Assembly: GCA_030323885.1 (NCBI GenBank)
Contig: CM059187.1
Span: 138,108,415 to 138,172,414 of the forward strand
DNA length: 64,000 nt
DNA from: Branchipolynoe longqiensis
Taxonomy: Eukaryota > Annelida > Polychaeta > Phyllodocida > Polynoidae
Direction: 5' to 3'
How positions within the stretch are numbered: the stretch's first letter is position 1; every line of letters starts with the position of its first letter. The notes under the pieces were generated by a model. That model did no database searches, was not told where the DNA came from, and saw only the letters and a program-made list of their open reading frames with translations. Positions 22,594 to 32,679 of this stretch are shown piece after piece. Made by a program: the position numbers and the translations under genes.

Positions 22594-23017
22594 ACAGATA
22601 AACCTCGATCCAACGGACTAATAGGGGGGAGCAGTTGTCCGTTAAAGCCGTTTGTCCATTGCAGTGACAAAATTGCTTTATCTATAGGTATATGACCTTA
22701 GATGTTGTTAGGATGTCAAATTTTAACAAACAAACCTGCATGGCTCTGTACATGGCACTATGTGTGCATGGCAGTATGTGTGCATGGCACTATGTGGGTA
22801 TGTGTGTATGTGTGAATGAGTATGCATATGTGTGAGTATGCATTGCACATGTGTGGGAGCCTAGCTCACTCTAGCGGATTGTGTCCGTTGGATCCGGAAT
22901 CCGTTGCATCGATGACCGTTGGATCGAGGTTCATCTGTATATATATATATATATATATATATTAGATGTAAAACTAAAGGCACTGAACAAGCGCTGGCAA
23001 GGATGAAATGCTAACAC
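22443..23017. mobile_element. Foldback element with ~50-bp termini, host of a nested MITE
   Basis: GTTAACATC...CAGCGCTTGTTCAGTGC at 22443-22480 is inverted at about 22975-23017. Between the arms lie AT tracts and the pogo-like MITE at 22595-22937, so the host is older. Confidence 0.75.
22595..22937. mobile_element. pogo/Tigger-like MITE, 343 bp
   Basis: Inverted termini CAGATAAACCTCGATCCAAC and AGATGAACCTCGATCCAACG (inverse), with TA outside in (AT)n. CTCGAT-type ends are typical of Tigger. The inside carries a SINE S1 tail scrap (about 22690-22737) and ATGTGTGCATGGCA repeats. Confidence 0.8.
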
Positions 23018-23387
23018 AATAAGTACTATCGATGGTCTAGAATAGTGTGTGTGAATTAATTATGTTATATACATACCAACGATAATACTCTTCACGTGTC
23101 CCCTTAAAGAGACCCGGGAAATGGCGATTCACAGATTTGAGATTTAAAATGCAAAAATATGTAAACATGAATAATCTGTATTATTTGTGTTCATTGTTGA
23201 ATCCCAATAATTCTTTCCAACCATGGCGAGAAATATAATTTCCGTTGCAGGAAAAGGATAGCAATTAAATGAAAAGAAGGCGACACCATGCTTGCCTGGT
23301 GATCGTATGTGTAATTAATGATAACATACTTGTCACGTGACTCATGACCTTTTCTTGTATGTCGCAAGTGCATTTTTCTCCGATGCA
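23018..23387. other. No gene recognised
   Basis: AT-rich, short frames only, no repeat partner seen. Confidence 0.4.
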
Positions 23388-23510
23388 TTAAAGCTGCATA
23401 GTCAAATAGTAAGCGTCACATTTACTAAACCAAAGCAGTTACCTAGATTTAGGTCTACATTGGACATTGGTGCACTCATTAGATATTTATTGAGAATCAA
23501 TAGTTACAGC
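23388..23510 (+). mobile_element. Family-T MITE, left part only
   Basis: TTAA then AGCTGCATAGTCAAATAG and the usual interior to TTGGTGCACTCATTAGATAT. The right half is missing. Confidence 0.7.
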
Positions 23511-23687
23511 TGACCTTGTGGGAGGGGCATGAGACTGCAAATACACCTGGAGTAATATATTATTCAATGTCAAATATTTACAATGATAATTCCCTACAGT
23601 CTACATCAGAAAAATATGGCTGAACCCTACCAAGTTTGGTCACCAGTAACACATAATTTTTGTTTGTGTATTGTGATGAATTTATTA

Positions 23688-23743
23688 TGACACCTCATGA
23701 GGATGTAATCAGACAGGCTACCAGAGCAGATGCTCTACTCTCG
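23688..23743 (+). pseudogene. Non-LTR ORF2 C-terminal scrap
   Basis: Matches 5745-5800 (CACCTCATGAGGATGT, CAGACAGGCTACC) with an in-frame TAA. Only about 18 codons remain before the neighbouring element starts. Confidence 0.65.
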
Positions 23744-24155
23744 CTCTCACACCTACCCAGATGAGCCACGGTCCACAGCCATGGATTAGTCCTGGATCAG
23801 CCCCGGATCGGTCCCGGACAACCCCTGGACAACCCCCGGACTACTCCCGGAGTATAAAATGACCCGGACTGCCCCCCGGACAGCCAGGAGGAGTCACGGA
23901 TCACACACGGATGATGCCGGTTAACCCCAGATTGCAATATTCCCCGGATCGCCCTGGAACGCCCCGGATGTTTTAAACATTTTAAAACATCTGGGGTGGA
24001 CCCTGGAAGAGGCCAGACCAGCCACGGATCACCAAGGATCACCAAGGACCAGCAACGGCTGAGCCACGGACCACGCCGGATCGTCGCCATGGACCACGCC
24101 AGATCACGGTCTGGGGCTCGTCCGTCCCCTGATCCGGGGAGGTGTGACTGGGGCT
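23741..24155. mobile_element. CCGGAC/CCACGGA-iterated inverted-repeat element (family F-like)
   Basis: The right end is the inverse of AAGCCCCAGTCACACC followed by TTA. The left end is decayed (CTCACACCTACCC). Arms iterate CCGGATC, CCCCGGAC and CCACGGATCA in both orientations around a central palindrome (ATGTTTTAAACATTTTAAAACAT, given in two overlapping parts at 23968-23990). The open frame at 23797-24252 (minus) is a product of this repetitive structure. Confidence 0.65.
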
Positions 24156-24159
24156 TTAG

Positions 24160-24450
24160 CAGAAGCTGCGACCCGGTGTGTTGGCTGGTAGGTTCAGTCC
24201 TTCCTATAGGACCAACATAAGTCGGAATTCCCGTACTACTACTACAATGCATAGGTAAAGTGCTTGCTACAAGATATAATAAATGTGCAGACTTTCACGT
24301 ATAAATAGCCTGTTACCAGCAAGATCATGCCGTGTGGTAAATACGTGATTGAAATGTATTCTCGTATTCGTAGACTTGGAGGAATATGGATTTCACATTA
24401 CACTGCCAATATTGGCTAATGGAGAGCTGAGCAACAGCCACCCATCTCAC
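24160..24450. other. No gene recognised
   Basis: Includes a (TAC)n patch near 24232-24243. Nothing else that I can name. Confidence 0.4.
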
Positions 24451-24800
24451 TTAAAAAGTTGCATAGTCCGATGGTTTTGAGTTTTTGTCATTTTCTGAGG
24501 ACAATATATTAGGTTGATCTTTATAACCTAACTTACTTTACCTTAAAGTAGTTTTGATTTCAAATGGCTAACTTCTGAGATATTTGAAGTGCAACTATGC
24601 CAAATTAATATAGGTAAGCACGCCAAAACTCTCCGACCATAGGCTTATTCAGTAACAGGTTCTATTAAATTTACTCAGTATTCCCTTCTATGTCGTGAGA
24701 AATACTTGCATCAGTAACTAAGTTAGATATGTCAAATCAAATCTAGATACATTTTTTCATTTTGAAAATTTGAAGTTTTCATCGGACTATGCAGATTTAA
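24451..24800 (-). mobile_element. Family-T MITE, full length
   Basis: TTAA at both ends (24451-24454, 24797-24800), termini AGTTGCATAGTCCGATGG and inverse. Orientation as in 1221-1578. Confidence 0.85.
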
Positions 24801-25487
24801 GCAATGTTTAGTGTGATATAAACAGATATCCACCCTAGGTGAGCCCATCGCCCTCTGTGTGGAAGAACACAATCTCTCGCCTTCCGTCAAAACATTGCAT
24901 ACAACTTTACCAGTATCTACTGATCCATTATATCATCCAGTGTGCACTTTTGTTTCTGAACCGTCATGATATGACTTTAGATGTTGTCAGGAGGTAAAAC
25001 CCCAACAACCAACCATTGTTTCTGAAACAGGACGACGACGCCTCCTGGTGAGATTAGATATACCTAGGCTTCGGAGTACCTCTGATTTCCGATAGGTGGC
25101 AGCACTGTTGGTATCCGCTGCTGCCATCCCGAGCTTCTGAGAGTATATATATGGGTCGTGGGCGACCAGCGGAGTTAGTTCGTGTAGTCTATCAATATAG
25201 CTTGAATCCTCACGACCTCAATTATAAATGTTTGCAGTAAAGATATCTTGAAGGATTAATGTAAACAGTATGGTGCCCGTCCCCCACATATTGTGATAAG
25301 TGCGACATTAGACAAGGGTAGACTCTACGGTTATACTTTTGTTATTATAGTATGTACATGTTGTTACTGCCCACATTAAAACCTATGCAGAATTTAACTC
25401 TCTTGAACGTTCTGTTGTGTCTTTTTGCATAAGGTCTTTTACTTATACTTATCTTCTTCTGTTTATATATGTAGGCGTAATAGCCAG
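24801..25487. other. No gene; SINE tail scrap inside
   Basis: GATATGACTTTAGATGTTGT to CAACAACCAACC at about 24967-25015 is an S1 tail in plus orientation. The stretch 25020-25300, with TATAAATG and CAGTAAAGATAT, could be part of an LTR, but I found no matching second copy. Confidence 0.4.
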
Positions 25488-25668
25488 TTAAAGCTGCATA
25501 GTCCAATGAAGCATCAACTTTTCAAAACCAAGACAATTATCTAGATTTGATTCTACATATCTACCTTAGATACTGCTTTGGCGCCACATAGACGGGAATA
25601 CTGAGCCAATTTAATAGAACCTGTTATTGCAGAAGTCTATGGTGTCAGAGTTTTGGCGTGCTTGCCTT
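25488..25668 (+). mobile_element. Family-T MITE, right end lost
   Basis: TTAA at 25488-25491 followed by AGCTGCATAGTCCAATGAAG, normal as far as TTTTGGCGTGCTTGCC, then an abrupt change. Confidence 0.75.
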
Positions 25669-25904
25669 GCCATTCGTGGATATTCCCCCCATAGGCTCAG
25701 CAATGTCAAAGAAGAGACGCCGCCAGTTAAGCTAGAAAGGACCCGACAAGTGGTTCCAGATTCTGCCGATAGATGTCACTAGCTTAACTGGTGAGGTTTC
25801 ATACACATAAAAAGAGCGGCAGTGAAACCCAGAAGAAAAATTCAATATAGTTGTCTTTTTTGAATATATATTACAAGGATAAGAGTTTGATGTCCGTTGT
25901 GATA

Positions 25905-25985
25905 TGAATATGAGTGCGGACTGTCACACGTCGATACCCGTCTTGATATGACCATAAATGTTGCTAGGACGTAAAACAATAACAC
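25905..25985 (+). mobile_element. SINE S1 tail fragment
   Basis: GAGTGCGGACTGTCACACGT through GGACGTAAAACAATAACAC. The preceding 25718-25792 contains a separate inverted pair GCCAGTTAAGCTAG/CTAGCTTAACTGG. Confidence 0.7.
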
Positions 25986-26507
25986 ACGGTCATGCCTGAA
26001 GAAGTTATCATTAAATTGGCAGGCAATGTTAGAAATCGCGTGGTTTTTGGCGTATGTATCGATCTTGGACAGTAATATTTGCCAGTCACTGCAACAGTTC
26101 CTCTTTCGTCAATATGAATTTGCAGAATAATGAAAATATGAAAAATAGAATTCATGAGTCGAGTAGGCGCTTGTGTGTACCCATCACAGGAGTGCTTCTT
26201 ATATCTCAATGTGGACTTCCAGATTTAAATTTAAACAGTTATTGCGAAAGCTACCAAGATGCCTGCACCCCCATCAGTATATCTTATATCTAATATCTAC
26301 AAGTTAGTATAACAGCATAACTTGGTGGTTTTCTGACGGAATTCAGGAATGGTTCATGGTGATTTTGCGTTTTGTCGACTGCAAAAGAATATCATATTCA
26401 CGGCGAAAAGTGAGTGGAACAAAGTCAATTTGTTGTTTTGTCCTCTGGAAAATCTATCCATCATCTAGAAATGCTGTTTTATAAACTCACATGCAATTCT
26501 AACAATA
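25986..26507. other. No gene recognised
   Basis: AT-rich, no domain, RNA gene or repeat partner found. Confidence 0.4.
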
Positions 26508-26864
26508 TTAAAGTTCCATAGCCTGATGAAAACATTAAATTTTCTTCTTTTTTTAAAACCCACCAATTATCTAGATTTTATTCTACATATCTAACTTAGT
26601 TACTGGTGCACTTATTAAATATTTGGTCACCACACAGAGGAGAATACTGAGGCAATTAAATAGAACCTGTTTCTGCGTGATAAGCCTATAGTACAAGAAT
26701 TTTGGCATGCTTGCCCAAATTAATTGGGCATGTTTGCACTTCAAAGATCTCAAAAGTTTACCATTTAAAATAAAAGTTACTTTAATATAAAGTAAAGTAG
26801 ATTATACCGTTCAACCTAGTATGTTTATTTCAGAAAATCAAAATCATCGGGCTATGCAACTAAA
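26508..26864 (+). mobile_element. Family-T MITE, full length
   Basis: TTAA at 26508 with AGTTCCATAGCCTGATGAA. The right terminus is GGGCTATGCAACTAAA, where TTAA has decayed. Confidence 0.8.
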
Positions 26865-27081
26865 TCGCAAAAGATGGTGAAATATATGGGGGGGGGGGGA
26901 GGGTAAACACAGAAGAAAAAGGTTCCAAACGTTAGAAGTAGGTTTGTGACGCTTAAACCGGTCCACAATGCAACACAAACCAGCTGCGCGTAGACGACGT
27001 GGACCGGAAGTGATCTTCCGGGGTAGAGGGAGCTTGGGGCGGATGTACTCAGCCATCCCCGGTGTCCTGCCTGCTGGGGTC

Positions 27082-27909
27082 GGTGTCGCGGTTTAAATTC
27101 TCAGTGGGTTTAGAGTCTATGTTCGGGGTTCTGTGCATGCGTCAAAATCAAACAGCATTTTAGCGTATTCAATTATAGCTTGTGGTGGTTTCAGCGGGTT
27201 CCCGTGCTCAGAGGTGTCCCTCGCTTCTGCGCTGCTTCTGCGCATGCGCGGATTTCGCATCAACTCGGGTCACCTGAGCCACTTATTGGCGCATGCGCAT
27301 ATCCTACAAACTCGGGTCGAATAATCGAATACGCTTCTCCGCGCTCGGGTGGACAATCTTTTTTTTTTTTTTTTAATAACCGATAAAAATACAGCAAAAT
27401 AGGATTTAAAGTATTTTATGATGGCCCAGTTTACGTATATTTCCATTTAATTAATCTAAGTTATTCTTTTTATGCACATGGCACGTGTATTTGTCGACTC
27501 CACTCGCCGTGTTCTATTTGAATTTCTGACGACTCGGATGACCCGAGTCGCCCGGGTCGTGTTAATCGATTACGGCTCGTTGATGCGAAATCCACGCATG
27601 CGCAGAAGCAGCGCAGAAGCGAGGGACACCTCTGAGCACGGGAACCCGCTGAAACCACCACAAGCTCGATTCAAATTTTTTTTACGCACAAATGTGACGT
27701 CATCACTCCTACCAGCCAACCCCAGCCAAGAGGTGGGTTAAACAGTTTGCACACGGCACGTGTTTTTGTCAACTCCACTCGCGGTGTTCTTTTTGAATTT
27801 CTAGCAACTCGGGTGACCCAAGTCGCCTGGGTCGTGTCAATCGAATACACGCATGCGTATAACCCCGAGCATAGACTCTAAACCCACTGAGAATCTAAAC
27901 CGCGACACC
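27082..27909. mobile_element. Nested foldback element, 828 bp
   Basis: Outer arms GGTGTCGCGGTTTAAATTCT (27082-27132) and inverse (27858-27909). Inner arms of about 85 bp (27181-27272 and inverse 27571-27665) with CTCGCTTCTGCGCTGCTTCT are almost identical. Centre is AT-rich with poly-T. Iterated CTCGGGT/ACCCGAG words lie between the arms. Non-coding. Confidence 0.8.
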
Positions 27910-28412
27910 GGTGTGGCATGCTCAGCCGTGTCCCGTGCTCAGCCGTGTACCTATACTCAAACTCAAGGCATTGTCAATGGTCGTGAGTAATTTTCATATA
28001 GAAAATACAGAACAAGTGAAATATCTCTAAAACCACACCACCTATTAACAAATCGCTTGGTACACATATAGAAAACATCTTCATCAAAAAGATTATATTA
28101 AAATTATAAGGTTAGGGTTCTTGATTTCTATTAATTTTGATTAAAACTAATGTTTTGCACTGCGCGTACCGTCAAACTCAAGGCATTGTCAATGGTGGTG
28201 AGCAATCTTCATACAAAAAATCCAGGAAAAGTGAAATATCTCTAAAACCACACCACCTAGAAATAAATTGCAGGGTACACATATAGAAAACATCTTTACC
28301 AAAAACATTACATTAAATTTATAAGGTTAGTGACTTACAACCATTGACAATGCCTTGAGTTTGAGTATAAGTACACGGCTGAGCACGGGACACGGCTGAG
28401 CACGCCACACCG
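27907..28412. mobile_element. Foldback element with 72-bp arms and two 210-bp units
   Basis: Arms CTCAGCCGTGTCCCGTGCTC...AAGGCATTGTCAATGG (27907-27980) and inverse (28341-28412). The inside is two copies of the ~210-bp unit also found at 1-470, here in reverse orientation. Shares its left edge with the preceding foldback. Confidence 0.8.
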
Positions 28413-28587
28413 GGGCCAGCTGCCGGGGATCAGCCGCCTACACCCGGCTGGTCTCCCGCCAGTGCCGTGGCTGTGGAGTCGGCAGGGGGTATGTTCATAG
28501 GCCGACCCCCTGACCCGCTAAGTGTGATGGCAACCTATTGATGTTTACCCCCACGGACTGCTTTAATCCGACGGAAACCTGCGCCAA

Positions 28588-28921
28588 TAGACTACATCAC
28601 GGTTCCGACTGCGCATGCGCTGAAAACGGCCGTGGGAGCAAAGCAAAGGCGTACGGCCATTGAGTTTGCCGATACACGCATTGAAAAATGTCAGTTTTAT
28701 TCCAAATTAATAGAAATCCAAAACCCTAACCTTATCAATTTAATATAATCTTTTTGTTAAACATGTTTTCTATATGTGTTGCAAGAGCTGAGATGAGCTG
28801 AAACAACACATTTCATAGCTGCACCCATTGTATTAGCATGTGCCATGTGCTTTTGGGGGGGAGGGGGTTGCTCTGACCCATCCCACAATGCACCGCGCTG
28901 CTGGAACCGTGATGTAGTCTA
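28588..28921. mobile_element. TIR element with TAGACTACATCACGGTTCC termini
   Basis: Left TAGACTACATCACGGTTCCG and right inverse. Inside is part of the 210-bp unit. A longer copy (590 bp) in reverse orientation is at 30157-30746. Confidence 0.8.
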
Positions 28922-29108
28922 TACCAAAGTGACTAACACTGTCTTAGACACTGGAATCTGTCCGCCTACGCTCCCGTGTGAATTAACTACGAGGTCAACA
29001 ATCGTCGTCGCATCTTCTGCTTCGTATATATATTTATTCATACATGTATGTGTGTATTTATAGAGCTATGTATGTTAATGTGTGTGTATCGCTTATCAAT
29101 ATCACATC

Positions 29109-29230
29109 GACCAGACAGGATGGCCGAATAAGTTGAGCGTCCATCTCCCGTTTTGGTAGATCATGGGATTCGAACCCACAGGCTCGAACCCTGTGATGGT
29201 CAAACCAATGACATAACAATAATTAATATT
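29109..29230 (+). mobile_element. SINE S1 head
   Basis: TGGCCGAATAAGTTGAGCGT (A-box region) and GGCTCGAACCCTGTGATGG (B-box region). Duplicated CGAACCCACAGGCTCGAACC spacing as in the copy at 63420. Body missing. Confidence 0.75.
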
Positions 29231-29231
29231 T

Positions 29232-29454
29232 TAGGTTGGTCGTTATAATCTATCTTATTTTGGTTTGAAATAACCTTTCTTATGAATGGCTAGTTTATAT
29301 TTATAAATGCCTCGATAGTGAAAACATACTATATTAATTTCAACAAATTTGACTTTGTTAATATTCCATTCTACACCTAAAAAGTGCGTCAGTATTTAAG
29401 TTGGATATGTAGAATCAAATCTGGTTCTGAAGTCTGTATATTATGCAGATTTAA
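29232..29454 (-). mobile_element. Family-T MITE, decayed
   Basis: Begins inside the family sequence (TAGGTTGGTCGTTATAATCT) and ends TATTATGCAGATTTAA. Interior shortened. Confidence 0.65.
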
Positions 29455-29735
29455 TTTTCTTACACTACCTGTTTATTCGTGAATTTCAGCTAGAAAATTG
29501 ACATAGTAATATTTAATGTAATTGGAAATGTGTCTGGAGGCTCGAGACCGAGTTCAAACTTGGTTTTGCATTTCTGTCATTTTTCTGAGATAAATATGTT
29601 AAATTGATTGTTATAATCTACCTTACTTTAGTCTGAAGTAACTTTAGATAGTAAACCTTTTAGATATTTGAAGCAAAAATTAGTTTTGCAAGCACACCAT
29701 AGGCTTCAGCAGTAACAGCTTCTATTAAATTGACT

Positions 29736-29809
29736 ACCCCGTCCTGATATGACCTTAGATGTTGCTAGGACGTAAAACAACAATAAACAAAACAAACAAA
29801 CAAACAACA
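29736..29809 (+). mobile_element. SINE S1 5'-truncated insertion with 12-bp duplication
   Basis: Flanked by ATTAAATTGACT (29724-29735) and ATTAAATTGAGT (29810-29821), one mismatch. Ends with GTAAAACAACAATAAAC and (AAAC)n. This directly shows retroposition of S1. Confidence 0.85.
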
Positions 29810-29839
29810 ATTAAATTGAGTCAGTATTCCCTTCTATAT

Positions 29840-30089
29840 CAGGGGCGCACCCAGGGGGGGGGTTCCTGGTTGCCCGGAACCCCCCCACCCGCCACCCCCC
29901 AAATAGATTTTAAGATTATGTGAAAAATTGCACCAAAATGTGGGTTGTTGCACCAGAAAACCATGTAAGATATTTCCCTAAAATGGGTGTTGTTCCACCA
30001 ACCATGTGAAAAAAATTACCCTCAAATAGGGGTAGTTTCGATCCATATTTGGAAAACACCCCTAGCCAATTCCTGGGTGCCCCCCTGTA
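29840..30089. mobile_element. 250-bp hAT-like MITE with TATAT duplication
   Basis: Termini CAGGGGCGCACCCAGG and inverse (CCTGGGTGCCCCCCTG). TATAT at 29835-29839 and 30090-30094. CAGGGGCG ends resemble hAT elements, but those make 8-bp duplications; only 5 bp match here, so the superfamily is uncertain. Confidence 0.7.
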
Positions 30090-30156
30090 TATGGCAACAC
30101 ATGTTTAATAAGTGCCTGAGTATCTAAGTTAGATATGTAGAATCAATTCTGGATAA

Positions 30157-30746
30157 TAGACTACATCACGGTTCCAGCGGCGCAGTGCATTGTGGGATGG
30201 GTCAGAGCAAAACAACAACCCCAAAAGCACATGGCACATGCTAATACACTGGGTGCAGCTATGAAATGTGCTAGTTTCAGCTCATCTCAGCTCTTGTTTG
30301 GAACATAGAATACTAACTAAAAAAATATATATAATAAATTAAGATATTAATCTTTTATCCAGCATTGCATTTACATTAATATAATCAGCACATCTTATGC
30401 CATGTGCATTTAAATTTAGAAAGATCTAGGCACTCAGACTAGTGTTAGAGCCATAGCCAGAGTACTCAATGCATTGTCAATGGCAGTGAGTAAAAGTAAA
30501 ATATTGATAAAACCACACCACCTAGGCACAAACCACTTGGAACACATTTAGAAAACATGTTTTGTTAAACATGTTTAACAAAAAGATGATAATAAATTGA
30601 TAAGGTTAGGGTTTTGGATTTCTATTAATTTTGAATAAAACTGACGTTTTTCAATGCGTGTATCGGCAAACTCAATGGCAGTACACCTTTGCTTTGCTCC
30701 CAATGCCATTTTCAGCGCATGCGCAGTCGGAACCGTTATGTAGTCT
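30157..30746. mobile_element. TIR element TAGACTACATC, 590 bp, reverse copy
   Basis: Termini as in 28588-28921. Contains the 210-bp unit (30440-30700, reverse) and CAGCTCATCTCAGCTCTTG. Inserted in family-T sequence between GGATAA and TTGG. Confidence 0.8.
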
Positions 30747-30889
30747 ATTGGTTTGGTTTTGAAAATTCGATACTTCATCAGACTATGCAGCTTTAATGTT
30801 TAACTGAAATTCATCAGTGATCTATATTTTTGCAAATAAAATTCAAATACGCTAACATTGATTCATAAACACCGTGTCCTGGTAACACA

Positions 30890-31170
30890 TTTTCTAGACT
30901 AAAACAGATATCTAGATTTGATCGTACTAATATGTTGGTTCCCTCATTAAAGGTTTATTGCATGTGAACCCATTCTATTTGGATATATTCGAAAATGGGA
31001 AAATAGAGCACAAGTCATCTCTAGCATTTCAGAATTCATGCCAACATTTATTTAGAATATTTCCACTTCAAATACCTTTAAATTTAACCTTTAAAATAGG
31101 TTACTCCAAACTAATATTAAGTGGATTATAACAAATGAGCCTAACATATTTATCTAAAAGAATGTCGTAG
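30890..31170 (+). mobile_element. Strongly decayed family-T MITE
   Basis: Blocks ACAGATATCTAGATTTGATC, CCACTTCAAATACCT and TAACATATTTATCT are in the family order, but both termini are lost. Confidence 0.5.
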
Positions 31171-31518
31171 AACACAATTTAATGTTACAAATTAGACCCA
31201 TTCTTTTCCCTTGATGTAGGGTGACGTTTTTATATCCTTAGTTCCAGTGGACGTTGGTAGATGTCGCAGTGGGTGCCTTGGAACGCGTGCCACCTGGTGT
31301 AAAACGGACGCACTACACATACCAAGCAGCACGGGCTGGGCGCCTCGCCGACAGATGAGGGAACTTTCTCAAAACAACCCCCAACCTTGTGCCCCGGCCC
31401 GCCCAACCCACGCCCCCGGCTTGATCCCGTCTACCTGCCGGGGGTAGGGCGTCTCACCTCAGGCAGTGGGACACAGCAGTATCCCGCGCTGCATCGGGAA
31501 CTCACCGCCCGCCATTCT
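31171..31518. other. No gene recognised; GC-rich patch
   Basis: The open frame 31247-31447 lacks domain features. GC-rich with CCCGGCCCGCCC near 31394. Confidence 0.35.
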
Positions 31519-31630
31519 GTCTGGTTAGTTGGTTGTTGGAGTTTTACATCCTGACAACATCTAAGGCCGACTTGTGACAGTGCACACTCAGGCGACTTTA
31601 TAGCAAGCCACCAGCACCATGACCAGATGT
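31519..31630 (-). mobile_element. SINE S1 tail and distal body, internally deleted
   Basis: GTTAGTTGGTTGTTGGAGTT to CCACCAGCACCATGACC, with deletions at AAGGCCGAC and TTATAGCAAGCC. Confidence 0.7.
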
Positions 31631-31634
31631 CAAG

Positions 31635-32303
31635 TGCCTGGCAAAATGGTTACCTTTTGAGATATTCTAAGTGTAAACATGTCAAATTAATTTAGCCAAT
31701 CACGCCAAAGCTTGGACATTATAGGTTTCTGCAGTAACATGTTCGATTAAATTGACTTTGTGTTTGTTACCTTTCTATGTGGTGCCAATTGCTTAATAAC
31801 TGCAGCAGTATCTAAGTTAGATAAAGTATTCACCCCGTACTCGCAGTACACGGGTGAATACCAACCCTATATAAAAACGGTTGAAAAAGCAGGTTAAGGA
31901 AATAAGAGCCTAATTTCACAATCCAAGAAGCAACATTTATTCTTTACTATTGATAGCCCGCTACCTTTGAGTTGAAAAATATAATAAAATATCTAGTTTA
32001 ATCAGATATAAAAGTGAAATTGACAGCGTTCTGCGGCCGCCATCTTGTCTTTTTGCATTCTCTCCCATTTCACCAACGCTGTGGCAATATATGCAGCTAT
32101 TTGATACTGGAGCCACAGTTTCTAGTTCAGGTTCCATACTAAACCTATTTTTGCCCGTATTTACACTATGTTGTCCTTCACCCGTGTACTATAAGTACCG
32201 GGTGAATCTTTTTATCTATATCTAAGTTAAATATGTAGAAATCAAAATCAAAATAATTGTTTTCATTTTGAAATTTGATCCTTCATCGGATTATGCTTCT
32301 TTT
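31635..32303 (-). mobile_element. Family-T MITE, left end lost, split by a hairpin-ended element
   Basis: Family-T blocks from TTACCTTTTGAGATATTCTA to TCATCGGATTATGC, interrupted at 31824-32218. Confidence 0.75.
31824..32218. mobile_element. 395-bp hairpin-ended element (family H) with 15-bp duplication
   Basis: Flanked by TATCTAAGTTAGATA (31809-31823) and TATCTAAGTTAAATA (32219-32233), one mismatch. Each end is a self-complementary hairpin (left ATTCACCCCGTACT/AGTACACGGGTGAAT, right similar). The interior is non-coding and carries GCGGCCGCCATCTTGTC. Other copies: 45665-46037, 62071-62405, 61225-61740 (partial, reverse). Confidence 0.8.
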
Positions 32304-32309
32304 TTTTTT

Positions 32310-32595
32310 TTAAGTTTGAATCAATTCTAAGATATTGGAATCGAATAATTCAATTTTTCGATTCATTTTCAATTTTCACAATGGGATGCTTTTGAGTTTC
32401 TGCTCTATAATAAAACTAATTATAATATTGATTATATTCTATTCTACATAACCATTTAATTTTTTTATCGCTAACCAGTATTTTCCCAGGAACAGATATT
32501 TTAAGTAGACATATTCTAACTAATTTAAAGGTGCACACTGAATTGTGTGACATCATAAGTTTTGTAGACATGTTCAATTGAAGTCAATTAAATTG
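32310..32595. other. No gene recognised
   Basis: Poly-T/AT-rich. It may contain more decayed family-T sequence, but I cannot align it confidently. Confidence 0.35.
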
Positions 32596-32605
32596 ACTTC
32601 GATGC

Positions 32606-32669
32606 TTGGTTGGTTGGTTGTTGGAGTTTTACGTCCTGGCAACATCTAAGGTCATATCAGGACGGGTTA
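32606..32669 (-). mobile_element. SINE S1 tail insertion with 10-bp duplication
   Basis: A 64-bp tail (TTGGTTGGTTGGTTGTTGGA to CAGGACGGGTTA) flanked by ACTTCGATGC at 32596-32605 and 32670-32679. A second clear proof of S1 retroposition with strong 5' truncation. Confidence 0.9.
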
Positions 32670-32679
32670 ACTTCGATGC

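Larger units (their letters stand above)
29553..30796 (-). mobile_element. Family-T MITE hosting three separate insertions
   Basis: The family-T sequence is recognisable from about 29553 to TTAA at 30793-30796, but in four pieces. Between them lie an S1 tail (29736-29809), a CAGGGGCGCACC element (29840-30089) and the TAGACTACATC element (30157-30746). Joining flanks by eye restores the usual order of family-T blocks. Confidence 0.85.

Noticed and set aside
23797..24252. 151-codon minus-strand frame
   Set aside because: Generated by iterated CCGGAC/CCACGG words of an inverted-repeat element.
25020..25300. Possible LTR with TATAAATG and a primer-site-like TGGTGCCCGTC
   Set aside because: No second copy, no TG/CA boundaries with a target duplication, and no adjoining gag or pol.
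31247..31447. Possible short secreted or cysteine-rich peptide gene
   Set aside because: No signal peptide, no conserved cysteine spacing and GC-driven openness; not supportable.
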